DNA of 64,000 nt. Source: DASVHS01 sp038244815. GTDB taxonomy: Bacteria; Acidobacteriota; Thermoanaerobaculia; Gp7-AA8. Positions 47,268 through 56,641 of this stretch are shown here, one piece after another. Location: NCBI GenBank assembly GCA_038244815.1, contig JBBRTB010000010.1, positions 1 to 64,000 on the forward strand, given 5' to 3'. The notes beneath the pieces are model-generated. The model did not search any database. It saw nothing but the letters and a program-made list of their open reading frames with translations, and was not told where the DNA came from. Positions within the stretch are counted from its first letter, which is position 1, and every line of letters starts with the position of its first letter. Made by a program: the position numbers and the translations under genes.

Positions 47268-47635
47268 AAGGCAAGGGTAGTGGTGATCTGAACGGATTCC
47301 TCGACCGAGGCGCCTCATTCAAGGGCGAGATGGAGTTCGAGGACACGATGCGCATCGACGGCAAGTTCAACGGCAAAATCATGTCGAAGAACGAACTGAT
47401 CGTCGGCGAGAGCGCGCACATCGAGGGCGATATCTACGTCGGACGGATCGCCATCAGCGGAACAGTCGTCGGCAAGATCGTGGCAACGCAGCGCGTCGAG
47501 ATCCACCGCAACGGTAAAGTGTTCAGCGACATCGACACGCCGGCACTAGTAATCGAAGAGGGCGCCATCTTCCAGGGCAACTGCTCGATGGGTGACCGCA
47601 AGGGAAACGTCACGAATATCGCCGCGAAGGCCTGA
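47264..47635 (+). CDS. Bactofilin
   Basis: A 123-aa bactofilin, a polymer-forming cytoskeletal protein with a right-handed beta-helix. The core repeats are GASFKGEMEFEDTMRIDGKFNGKI, NELIVGESAHIEGDIYVGRIAISGTVVG and RVEIHRNGKVFSDIDTPALVIEEGAIFQG. The N-terminal tail is short and the C-terminus is disordered. Its start overlaps parB by 4 nt. In Myxococcus, bactofilins anchor ParABS near the poles, which makes this linkage functionally suggestive. A heptad repeat begins 3 nt after its stop. Confidence 0.92.
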   Translation: MKGKGSGDLNGFLDRGASFKGEMEFEDTMRIDGKFNGKIMSKNELIVGESAHIEGDIYVGRIAISGTVVGKIVATQRVEIHRNGKVFSDIDTPALVIEEGAIFQGNCSMGDRKGNVTNIAAKA

Positions 47636-47638
47636 GAG

Positions 47639-47703
47639 GTCGTGGGTCGTCGGTCGTAGGTCGTGGGGGCCTCATCGCGACGCTGGCTCCCAGCACCACG
47701 ACC
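47639..47703 (+). repeat. 7-bp-period repeat (GTCGTGG family) with inverted partner
   Basis: Four heptads GTCGTGG, GTCGTCG, GTCGTAG, GTCGTGG (47639-47666) and, 29 nt on, the complementary CCACGACC (47696-47703). The contig's left edge carries the same family inverted (CACGACC twice, 108-121). Confidence 0.8.
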
Positions 47704-47718
47704 GAATACTAACGGCCG

Positions 47719-48282
47719 TCACAACCATCCTCGCAGCCTCGCCGCCAGTACGATGGCCTCGGGAATCGTGAATTCATCCTCAGGTCCGAGCACATCCTCC
47801 CAGCCGAGATCCCAGGCGGCGCTCATCTTCTCGTCTGCCGGCGCGGTGGTGAAGTTCAGCTCGCAGACGTCACCGATGTAGCGCTGGCCTTCCCGCAGCG
47901 GCAGACCAAATGTCCGGCAGACCAGCGGGCGGGACTCATAGATCATGCACTCGCCCGCATCGGAGAGATTCGGACAGGGGATGGAGGCGGTCCGATCGAA
48001 AAAGGCCTTCTTCTCGGCCGGCAGGCATTCCCGCAGGTCGGGGTGTGCGCTCTCGGCAATGATGGCCTGCGCGCGGCGGATGATCTTTGCGCGACGCATT
48101 GGGTGGAGCGTGGCCAGCCCCTCGGCGATCAGCGGGACGTCGCCCGACCCGATCTCGAAGAGACCGTGGCAACAGAGGGAACAACCGCGCCCGCATTGCA
48201 GGTTCTGCGGCTGCGACTGGATCACCGAACGGAAGAAGTCGTCGGCCCGATCGAGAATCCGTCGATAGCTATGGTTTGCCAC
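47719..48282 (-). CDS. YkgJ-family cysteine-cluster protein
   Basis: A protein of about 187 aa with the putative zinc- or iron-chelating YkgJ cysteine pattern: CGRGCSLCCHG near ~30, then CPNLSDAGECMIYESRPLVCRTFGLP, and CELNF. I use GTG 48282 (VANHSYRRILDR) because family members begin near this helix; the open frame extends to 48408 but would cover the atp promoter region. The function of the family is not established. It is divergent from the ATP synthase operon. Confidence 0.8.
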   Translation of the reverse strand: MANHSYRRILDRADDFFRSVIQSQPQNLQCGRGCSLCCHGLFEIGSGDVPLIAEGLATLHPMRRAKIIRRAQAIIAESAHPDLRECLPAEKKAFFDRTASIPCPNLSDAGECMIYESRPLVCRTFGLPLREGQRYIGDVCELNFTTAPADEKMSAAWDLGWEDVLGPEDEFTIPEAIVLAARLRGWL

Positions 48283-48306
48283 TCTGGACGAGAGACAACC
48301 GGCAGC

Positions 48307-48335
48307 GTGACAACCTTCTTTCCCTGTGGTACAAA
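48307..48335 (+). promoter_or_regulatory. Candidate promoter of the ATP synthase operon
   Basis: GTGACA (48307-48312), a 17-bp spacer, then TACAAA (48330-48335), 84 nt upstream of the first atp gene. Confidence 0.45.
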
Positions 48336-48419
48336 ACCGCGTCCACGGGGCGGGCGCGGCAGTCGCGGTCCCTCGCGCCGCAGCGATTTCCGGTAACCGC
48401 TTTTCCACGACGAAAACGT

Positions 48420-48854
48420 ATGCAGATCAAGCTGGCTCCTGATCTATCTCTGCTCGCCATCATGGCGATCTTTGTGATCAATTATCTGGTGGTGCGGAAG
48501 TTTTTCTTCCATCCGCTCAATCAAATCATCGAAGATCGCGAGACGGAGAGCCGCGATGCCGAGAAGCTGTACGAAACGGCCATGATGCGCTTCAACGAAG
48601 CGACCGCGCGCATGGAGTCGCAGCTTCACGTGGCGCGCCGCGAAGCGACGTCGGTGCGCGACCGTTATCGCGCCGACGCAGCCGTACGCCGCAATCAGGT
48701 GCTGGAGCGCACGCATGATGAGGCGAAGAAGGTCGTCGACGAGGCGGAAGCGAAGCTGACCGGCGACGTCGATGTTGCCCGCGACAAGATTTCCCGGGGA
48801 TCGGAAACGCTGGCCCGCCTCGCCGCCGAGCGCATTCTGGGGAGACCGCTCTGA
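48420..48854 (+). CDS. ATP synthase F0 subunit b' (b-like stator)
   Basis: A 144-aa stator subunit. It has one N-terminal transmembrane helix (LLAIMAIFVINYLVVRKFFFHPL) followed by a long charged coiled coil, with no signal peptide. Together with the next gene it forms a b/b' heterodimer, the arrangement used by photosynthetic and some other bacteria. Start ATG 48420, chosen over the longer upstream frame, which overlaps the divergent ykgJ-like gene. It ends at TGATG, sharing one base with the next start. Confidence 0.85.
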   Translation: MQIKLAPDLSLLAIMAIFVINYLVVRKFFFHPLNQIIEDRETESRDAEKLYETAMMRFNEATARMESQLHVARREATSVRDRYRADAAVRRNQVLERTHDEAKKVVDEAEAKLTGDVDVARDKISRGSETLARLAAERILGRPL

Positions 48855-49504
48855 TGCGCCGCGTCGTTCTCGTTGTCGCTCTCATGCTTGCGGCCTCGTA
48901 CGCGTTCGCTCAGGCGAACACCACTCCCAACTCGGCCGCGCACGGAACCGAGAAAGCGGCGCACGAAGTGGCCCACCCCGACGAGGCCCATGGCCAGCAT
49001 GGAGACGCTCCGAAGACCTACTTCGGCATCCCTGGTTGGTTCCTCAAGCTCCTCAACATGATCGTCTTCCTGGCGATCCTCGGCTATTTTCTGAGGGGGC
49101 CGGTAACCACCGCCCTCGCCAATCGCCACGAGCAGATCCAGCGCGATGGTGCCGAGGCGAAGGAACGGCGTGCGAAAGCGGACCGGATGGCGGCGGACAT
49201 TCAGGCCAGGCTGACGCAGATCGAGCAGGAGGTCCGCTCCATCGCCGAGCGCGCCGAGGCAGAAGGCCAGAAACAGAAGGAGGAGCTCCTCGTCGCGGCG
49301 GAAGCCGAAGGGGCGAAGATCCTTCAGTCGGCGCGCAACGAAGTGGACAACCGCCTCAAGACGGCGCGTCATGAACTGACCGAGTATGCCGGCCAGCTTG
49401 CCGCTGAGCGGGCCGAGGCGATCCTGAAAGAGAAGATCACGGATGCGGATCAGAAGAAGCTCTTCGAAGAGAGCCTACGGGAAGTCGGCGAGGTGAAAGC
49501 GTGA
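48854..49504 (+). CDS. atpF: ATP synthase F0 subunit b
   Basis: A 216-aa b subunit. It begins with a hydrophobic signal-like segment (MRRVVLVVALMLAASYAFAQ) ending in a plausible SPase I site, then a His/Ala-rich spacer, then the real membrane helix (FLKLLNMIVFLAILGYFL), then a long coiled coil. This signal-bearing form is known in Acidobacteriota and Deltaproteobacteria. It overlaps b' by 1 nt and delta by 4 nt. Confidence 0.9.
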   Translation: MRRVVLVVALMLAASYAFAQANTTPNSAAHGTEKAAHEVAHPDEAHGQHGDAPKTYFGIPGWFLKLLNMIVFLAILGYFLRGPVTTALANRHEQIQRDGAEAKERRAKADRMAADIQARLTQIEQEVRSIAERAEAEGQKQKEELLVAAEAEGAKILQSARNEVDNRLKTARHELTEYAGQLAAERAEAILKEKITDADQKKLFEESLREVGEVKA

Positions 49505-50031
49505 TCCGCCGTTTCGCCAGACCATACGCGCGCGCGATCCTGGATGTGGCTACGTCCGCGCAACGTGCGAACACCATCCGCGCGGAGCTCGAGAAGTTCG
49601 ATCAGGCCCGCCGCGAGTCGGTGGAGCTGCAGGATGTGTACGCCAACCCGGGGATCGAGAACGAGGCCAAGTTCGGGATCACCCATTCGATCGCCAGCAA
49701 GCAGGGGCTGTCGGACCTGACCGGGAAGGTGCTGGAGATCCTCATCCGCAACCATCGGATCAACGATCTCGGGTCCGTCATCGACGCGCTGACTTCCATG
49801 ATCAACGATGAGCTCAACGTCGCCGTCGCCGAAGTGCGCAGCGCCCACAAACTCAGCGAGCAGGAGCTGGCGCAACTCCGCAAGACCCTCGAGCAGAAAT
49901 TCGGCAAGCGCGTCGAAGTGCACCTGGATACGGACCCGTCGCTGCTCGGTGGCTTCGTGGCCAAAGTCGGCAGCGAGATCTTCGACGCCTCGGTCGTCGG
50001 GAAGATTACTAAATTCCGCGAACAATTATAG
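49501..50031 (+). CDS. atpH: ATP synthase F1 subunit delta
   Basis: A 176-aa OSCP-type stator link between b subunits and the alpha/beta crown. It starts at GTG 49501 (MIRRFARPYARAILDVA), overlapping atpF by 4 nt. The N-terminal helical bundle and the C-terminal motif DPSLLGGFVAKVGSEIFDASV are characteristic of the family. Confidence 0.94.
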   Translation: MIRRFARPYARAILDVATSAQRANTIRAELEKFDQARRESVELQDVYANPGIENEAKFGITHSIASKQGLSDLTGKVLEILIRNHRINDLGSVIDALTSMINDELNVAVAEVRSAHKLSEQELAQLRKTLEQKFGKRVEVHLDTDPSLLGGFVAKVGSEIFDASVVGKITKFREQL

Positions 50032-50052
50032 TAGCCATAAACGGAGACCAGT

Positions 50053-51591
<1,539 letters not shown>

Positions 51592-51597
51592 CGACTC

Positions 51598-52461
51598 ATG
51601 CCGAGCACGATCGATATCCGCCGTCGCATCCGCAGCGTGAAGAACACGCAGCAGATCACCAAGGCCATGAAGATGGTGGCCGCGGCGAAGCTGCGCCGCG
51701 CGCAGGAGCGCATCTATGCCGCCCGCCCGTATGCGGCCGGCCTGCGCGAAGTTCTGCAGTCGGTCGTCAGCCGCGTCGATCCCGACAAGCACCCGCTTCT
51801 CGCACCACGCGAACAGGAGCGCAACGTGCTCGTCGTCGTCGTGTCCAGCGACAAGGGTCTCGCCGGCGCATTCAACGCCAACGTCCTGAAGGCCACGATG
51901 AACCTGATTCGTGAACGGAGCTGGGAGAATGTCGAGCTGCTGCCGATCGGCCGCAAGGCCAGCGACTTCTTCAAGCGCCGCACCATCAAGATGCGGCGCC
52001 AGGCTCCGCACGTCATGCAGGCTCTCTCGCTCGACACCGCCAGGGAGCTGGCTGACTCGATCGTCACCGGCTACCTCAACGGCGAGCTCGACGCCGTCTA
52101 TGTGGTGTTCAACGAGTTTCGCTCGATCATCTCGCAGGTCGTTCACGTGGAGAAGCTTCTCCCGATCGAACGGCTGCTCAACGAAAAGCAGGAGGCCAAT
52201 CCGGTCGAATATCTCTTCGAGCCGGATCCGGAGCAAATCCTCTCCGAGCTTTTACCGAAGCACATCGAGTTTCAGCTTTACCGCATCCTTCTCGAGTCCG
52301 CGGCTGCCGAACAGGGCGCACGCATGACGGCGATGGAAGCGGCGACAAAGAACGCCTCGGACATGATCGATGCCCTGACGCTCAACTACAACCGTATCCG
52401 ACAGGCCGCCATCACGAAGGAGATCATCGAGATCGTGAGCGGAGCGGCGGCACAGAAATGA
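51598..52461 (+). CDS. atpG: ATP synthase F1 subunit gamma
   Basis: The 287-aa central stalk. The N-terminal helix is RRRIRSVKNTQQITKAMKMVAAAKLRRAQ and the C-terminal helix is GARMTAMEAATKNASDMIDALTLNYNRIRQAAITKEIIEIVSGA; together they form the rotor coiled coil. Length is normal. Confidence 0.97.
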   Translation: MPSTIDIRRRIRSVKNTQQITKAMKMVAAAKLRRAQERIYAARPYAAGLREVLQSVVSRVDPDKHPLLAPREQERNVLVVVVSSDKGLAGAFNANVLKATMNLIRERSWENVELLPIGRKASDFFKRRTIKMRRQAPHVMQALSLDTARELADSIVTGYLNGELDAVYVVFNEFRSIISQVVHVEKLLPIERLLNEKQEANPVEYLFEPDPEQILSELLPKHIEFQLYRILLESAAAEQGARMTAMEAATKNASDMIDALTLNYNRIRQAAITKEIIEIVSGAAAQK

Positions 52462-52465
52462 AATC

Positions 52466-52483
52466 GGGTTGCCGCGGCAACCC
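52466..52483 (+). repeat. Perfect 18-bp palindrome between atpG and atpD
   Basis: GGGTTGCCGCGGCAACCC is self-complementary and is followed by a second GGCAACCCGG. It fills most of the 40-nt gap before the atpD ATG. It has no T-tract, so it is more likely an mRNA structure than a terminator. Confidence 0.75.
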
Positions 52484-52501
52484 GGCAACCCGGAGACAGA
52501 C

Positions 52502-53968
52502 ATGGCAGAGCAGAAGACCGCAGCGCAACACAAGATCGGCAAAGTGATTCAGGTGATCGGCCCCGCTCTCGACATCCAGTTCGACGAGGGCTACCTGCCG
52601 CCGATCTACAACGCCATTCGCATCGTCGACAACGGCGAGCTCGGCAAGGTTCCGATCGACGTCATCGCCGAAGTCGCGAATCACATCGGCGAGAGCCAGG
52701 TGCGCTGCATCGCCATGAAGCCGACCGACGGCATGGTGCGCGGCATGAAGGCCATCGACACAGGCGCGCCGATCACCGTCCCCGTCGGCCGCCAGACCCT
52801 TGGCCGCATCCTCAACGTCCTCGGCGAGCCGGTCGACAACCTCGGGCCGGTCGACGCCAAAGAACACTGGTCGATTCACCGCGAGCCGCCGCGGTTCGAC
52901 GAGCAGTCGACCAATATCGAGATGTTCGAGACCGGCATCAAAGTCATCGATCTGCTCGAGCCGTACACGAAGGGCGGCAAGACCGGCCTGTTCGGCGGTG
53001 CCGGCGTCGGCAAGACCGTTCTCATCCAGGAGCTGATCAACAACGTCGCCAAGGAGCACGGCGGATACTCCGTGTTCGCCGGCGTCGGCGAACGCACGCG
53101 CGAGGGCAACGACCTCTGGCTGGAGTTCGCGGAGTCGGGTGTCATCGTTCCCGGCGATCCATCGAAGTCGAAAGCAGCGCTCATCTATGGACAGATGACC
53201 GAACCGCCCGGCGCTCGTCTGCGCGTGGGGCTGACCGGTCTCACCGTCGCCGAATACTTCCGCGACGTGGAGAAGCAGGACGTGCTTCTCTTCATCGACA
53301 ACATCTTTCGATTCACGCAGGCAGGGTCGGAAGTCTCCGCACTTCTCGGCCGCATGCCCTCCGCCGTCGGCTACCAGCCGAATCTGGCCACCGAAATGGG
53401 CGAGTTGCAGGAGCGCATCACGTCGACGAAGAACGGATCGATCACGTCGGTGCAGGCGATCTACGTTCCGGCCGACGACCTCACCGATCCCGCGCCGGCC
53501 GCCGCGTTCGCTCACCTCGATGCCACCACCGTTCTCTCGCGCCAGATCTCGGAGCTCGGAATCTATCCGGCCGTCGATCCGCTGGCGTCGACCTCGCGCA
53601 TCCTCGATCCGCGCATCCTGGGCGACGAGCACTACAACACCGCGCGCGGCGTGCAGGCCGTTCTGCAGAAGTACAAGGATCTCCAGGACATCATCGCCAT
53701 TCTGGGCATCGACGAACTGTCCGAGGAAGACCGGATCATCGTCACGCGCGCGCGAAAGATTCAGCGCTTTCTCTCGCAGCCGTTCCACGTGGCCGAACAG
53801 TTCACCGGCATCAAGGGGAAGTACGTCAAGGTCGCCGATACGATCCGCGGCTTCAAGGAGGTCGTCGAGGGCAAGCACGACGACATTCCGGAGCAGGCCT
53901 TTCTGCTGCAGGGGACGATCGAAGACGTGCTCGAGCGCGCCGAGCAGATGAAGCAGTCAGCAGCTTAA
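52502..53968 (+). CDS. atpD: ATP synthase F1 subunit beta
   Basis: The 488-aa catalytic subunit. Walker A is GGAGVGKTVLIQELI, the catalytic Glu is in AGVGERTREGNDLW, and the DELSEEDR motif lies in GIDELSEEDRIIVTRARKIQRFLSQPF. I choose ATG 52502 (MAEQKTAAQ) because an upstream in-frame Met would place the hairpin inside the gene. Confidence 0.98.
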   Translation: MAEQKTAAQHKIGKVIQVIGPALDIQFDEGYLPPIYNAIRIVDNGELGKVPIDVIAEVANHIGESQVRCIAMKPTDGMVRGMKAIDTGAPITVPVGRQTLGRILNVLGEPVDNLGPVDAKEHWSIHREPPRFDEQSTNIEMFETGIKVIDLLEPYTKGGKTGLFGGAGVGKTVLIQELINNVAKEHGGYSVFAGVGERTREGNDLWLEFAESGVIVPGDPSKSKAALIYGQMTEPPGARLRVGLTGLTVAEYFRDVEKQDVLLFIDNIFRFTQAGSEVSALLGRMPSAVGYQPNLATEMGELQERITSTKNGSITSVQAIYVPADDLTDPAPAAAFAHLDATTVLSRQISELGIYPAVDPLASTSRILDPRILGDEHYNTARGVQAVLQKYKDLQDIIAILGIDELSEEDRIIVTRARKIQRFLSQPFHVAEQFTGIKGKYVKVADTIRGFKEVVEGKHDDIPEQAFLLQGTIEDVLERAEQMKQSAA

Positions 53969-53975
53969 GAACGAT

Positions 53976-54395
53976 ATGGCCGACATTCCGCCGATTCCGA
54001 GCAAGATCAATCTCGTCGTCGTGACGCGCGAGCGCAAGATTCTCGACGAACAGGTCGACGAAGTGGAGCTGCCGGCGAGCGACGGAGAGATCGGCGTTCT
54101 CCCCGGCCACACTCCGCTCCTGGCGCTGCTGAAGATCGGACAGATGCGCTACCGCAAGGGCTCGAGCGTCGACCGGCTGGTCATCTCCTGGGGTTTCGCG
54201 GAGGTCCTCCCGGACCGCGTGATCGTTCTGGCCGAGCGAGGGTTTCTGCCGGAGGAGATCGATCCGGCGCACGCCGAAGAGCAGCGGCGGGCGGCGGAGC
54301 GGGATATGGCGGACCTGTCGTCGCACGATCCGGAATTCGTGGTCGTCGAAGGACGTCTCGAGGAATCGATCGCCATGATCAATATCCACCGCTAG
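53976..54395 (+). CDS. atpC: ATP synthase F1 subunit epsilon
   Basis: A 139-aa rotor subunit with the N-terminal beta-sandwich (LVVVTRERKILDEQVDEVELPASDGEIGVLPGHTPLLALLKIGQMRYR) and a helical C-terminal part. It is the last gene of the ATP synthase operon; the F0 a and c subunits are not in the window. Its stop directly abuts a heptad repeat. Confidence 0.95.
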   Translation: MADIPPIPSKINLVVVTRERKILDEQVDEVELPASDGEIGVLPGHTPLLALLKIGQMRYRKGSSVDRLVISWGFAEVLPDRVIVLAERGFLPEEIDPAHAEEQRRAAERDMADLSSHDPEFVVVEGRLEESIAMINIHR

Positions 54396-54400
54396 GAGAT

Positions 54401-54460
54401 GGAGATTGGAGATTTGAGATTGGCAGGAGCGCCACTTCTAATCTCTAATCTCCAATCTCC
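54401..54460 (+). repeat. 7-bp-period repeat (GGAGATT family) with inverted arms
   Basis: The left arm GGAGATT, GGAGATT, TGAGATT (54401-54421) faces the inverted right arm AATCTCT, AATCTCC, AATCTCC (54440-54460). The arms can pair into a stem around an 18-nt loop. The right arm ends on the base before the next gene's ATG, so in mRNA the start would be next to the stem. Confidence 0.88.
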
Positions 54461-55126
54461 ATGGAAAAGTGGCTCCAGAACTTCGCCCGCACGAGTTTCC
54501 TGCGTAGTGCGGACACCGCGCACGATCTGAAAACGCCGCTCAACGTGGCCGTGCTCAATCTGGAGCTGCTGCGGATGCGCATCCGCAAGCTGACCGACGC
54601 CGGCGACGACCCGAAGGTCATCGAGTACACCGCCGCCATCGAGCTCGAGCTCAGGCGCCTGGCTCTGATCTTCGACACGTTCTTCCTGTTGTCCACTCCG
54701 CCGAAGGGCGATGGGCCGCCTGCGATGATCGACATCGCGCCGATCTGCCTCGAAACCGCGGCAGCCGCGAGTCTCCCCATCAACGTTCCGGCACCGGCTC
54801 CCATCGTGCGGCTGGCGCACGAAGCGAGAATCAGTCAGGCTTTCCGGCTGTTCTTCGAGACGGCCGCGCAGTTGTTTCCAGCGCTTGAGGCCGCTGTGAC
54901 GTCCGAAAATGACACCCTGACCGTCACGATTGTGGCGGCGAAGCCATCTGAGGACTTCGAGCCGTCCAGGATTTTCAAGTTCTACTACACCGACGCGTCC
55001 GGGAGCCCGGACCTGTCGATGGCCACCGCCCGTCTGGTGTTCGAGACGTACGGAGGCGAGCTGAATGTGATGGAAGAAAGTGATAAGGTCATGATTCGGT
55101 TGCGGTTCCCGCCAGGTGAAGAATGA
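54461..55126 (+). CDS. Histidine-kinase-like protein with degenerate ATP-binding domain
   Basis: A 221-aa soluble protein. It keeps a DHp-like H-box with a phosphoacceptor His (H21 in TAHDLKTPLNVAVLNLELL) followed by a second helix. The C-terminal part resembles the HATPase fold, but the N box Asn and the DxGxG and GxGLGL glycine loops are missing; the expected glycine loop reads SPDLSMATARLVFETYGGEL. It probably cannot bind ATP. Spo0B and ChpT phosphotransferases have a similar design. The 4-nt overlap with the regulator gene suggests phosphotransfer to it. There is no signal or membrane segment. Confidence 0.72.
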   Translation: MEKWLQNFARTSFLRSADTAHDLKTPLNVAVLNLELLRMRIRKLTDAGDDPKVIEYTAAIELELRRLALIFDTFFLLSTPPKGDGPPAMIDIAPICLETAAAASLPINVPAPAPIVRLAHEARISQAFRLFFETAAQLFPALEAAVTSENDTLTVTIVAAKPSEDFEPSRIFKFYYTDASGSPDLSMATARLVFETYGGELNVMEESDKVMIRLRFPPGEE

Positions 55127-56502
55127 AAAGAGTCCTCATCGTAGATGACGATCGCGCTACGAGCGCCGGCATGGCTGACGTGGTCGAGGAGTGGGGCTAT
55201 GAACCGGAGCTCGCCGACACCGTCAAAGCCGGCTGGAATGCCATCTCCAAACTCGTTCCCGACGTCGCGATCGTCGATCTGAAGCTGCCCGACGGTTCCG
55301 GCCTCGATCTTCTGCATCGCATCAAGGAAACGTATCCCGACGTATCGGTGGTGATCCTGACCGGCCACGCCACTGTGGACTCCGCGGTCAAGGCGCTGAA
55401 GGTCGGCGCGGAAGACTACGTGACCAAGCCCGTGGACCTGCCTCGTCTCCAGGTGATCCTGAAGACGGTCGAAGACAAGCAGATGATGAAGCAGGAGATC
55501 CTCGAGCTTCGGCGCCAGCTTCAGAAGATGGGTGCGCTCGGCCATCTGGTCGGCAAGTCGCCGCGGATGCAGAAGCTGTTCGAAGAGATCGAGATGGTCG
55601 CGAATACCGACGCCAATGTCTTCATCGTCGGCGAGTCCGGGTCGGGCAAGGAAGTGGTCGCCAACACGATCCATTCGCTGTCGCGGCGCAAGATGAAGCC
55701 ATTCATCGCCTTCAACTGCGGCGCGATCTCCCCCACGCTCATCGAGTCGGAGATCTTCGGACACGAGAAGGGTGCGTTCACGAACGCCATCAAGCGTCGC
55801 GAGGGCTACTTCGAGCTGGCCAAGGGCGGCACGGTGTTCCTCGACGAGATCACCGAGATGCCCATCGAGCTGCAGGTCAAGCTCCTGCGCGTGCTGGAGG
55901 AGTCGAAGTTCCGCCGCGTGGGCGGTAACGAGGAGATCACCATCGACGCGCGCATCATCGCGGCCTCCAACCGCGATCCGCAAAAGGCCATCGCCGACGG
56001 GAAGCTCCGCGAAGATCTCTACTACCGTCTCAATGTCTTTCCCATCGAAGTTCCGCCGTTGCGCGAACGCCTCGAGGACATCCCGCTGTTCGCGCATTTC
56101 TTCCTGCAGAAGCTCAACGAGACCGAAGAGAAGACGGTGGAAAACATCGACGCCGACTTCATCGAGGCGCTGCAGCAGTACGAATGGAACGGCAACGTCC
56201 GCGAGCTGCGCAACGTCATCAACAGGGCCTTCATCATGGCCCGCACGGATACGCTGACTGTCGAGTGTCTGCCCGATAAGCTGGTCGGCGGGCGGAAGCG
56301 CAGGTCGAAGAACTCCCTGACCATTCCACTCGGGCAGCCGATGGAAGAAGTCGAGCGCATCGTCATCGAGGAGACCCTGGAGATGACCGATGGTGATCGC
56401 CGCAAGACCGCCGAGATCCTCGGCATCTCGTACAAGACGCTCTACAACAAGACCAAGAAGTACAAGAGCGCCGTCGGGGACAATGAAGAGGAAGAAGAGT
56501 AG
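55123..56502 (+). CDS. NtrC-family sigma54-dependent response regulator, GAFTNA loop
   Basis: A 459-aa three-domain regulator. The receiver (1-120) has D52 (VDLKLPDG), T80 and K102. The AAA+ domain has Walker A GESGSGKE and Walker B FLDEITEMP. The Fis-type HTH is at the C-terminus (DRRKTAEILGISYKTLYNK). The sigma54-contact loop, normally GAFTGA, reads GAFTNA (EKGAFTNAIKRREGYFELA). Such a substitution may weaken or alter sigma54 remodelling. It is coupled by a 4-nt overlap to the pseudo-kinase upstream. Confidence 0.9.
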   Translation: MKRVLIVDDDRATSAGMADVVEEWGYEPELADTVKAGWNAISKLVPDVAIVDLKLPDGSGLDLLHRIKETYPDVSVVILTGHATVDSAVKALKVGAEDYVTKPVDLPRLQVILKTVEDKQMMKQEILELRRQLQKMGALGHLVGKSPRMQKLFEEIEMVANTDANVFIVGESGSGKEVVANTIHSLSRRKMKPFIAFNCGAISPTLIESEIFGHEKGAFTNAIKRREGYFELAKGGTVFLDEITEMPIELQVKLLRVLEESKFRRVGGNEEITIDARIIAASNRDPQKAIADGKLREDLYYRLNVFPIEVPPLRERLEDIPLFAHFFLQKLNETEEKTVENIDADFIEALQQYEWNGNVRELRNVINRAFIMARTDTLTVECLPDKLVGGRKRRSKNSLTIPLGQPMEEVERIVIEETLEMTDGDRRKTAEILGISYKTLYNKTKKYKSAVGDNEEEEE

Positions 56503-56641
56503 GCGCCAGGCGCTCGCTGCCCGGCCGGCTGGCGCAAAGGCAAGTACTTGAAAGAAGACGGTTTAAGTTTGAGCACGCGGCACCGGGCGCCGGATACCTC
56601 CGGAATAAGCGCGCTAAGCTAAGCCGTTCGTCCGCACCTGC

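Noticed and set aside
53783..53800. parS-like CGTTCCACGTGG in atpD
   Set aside because: Only the CACGTG core and part of one arm match; it is within a conserved coding motif (PFHVAEQ).
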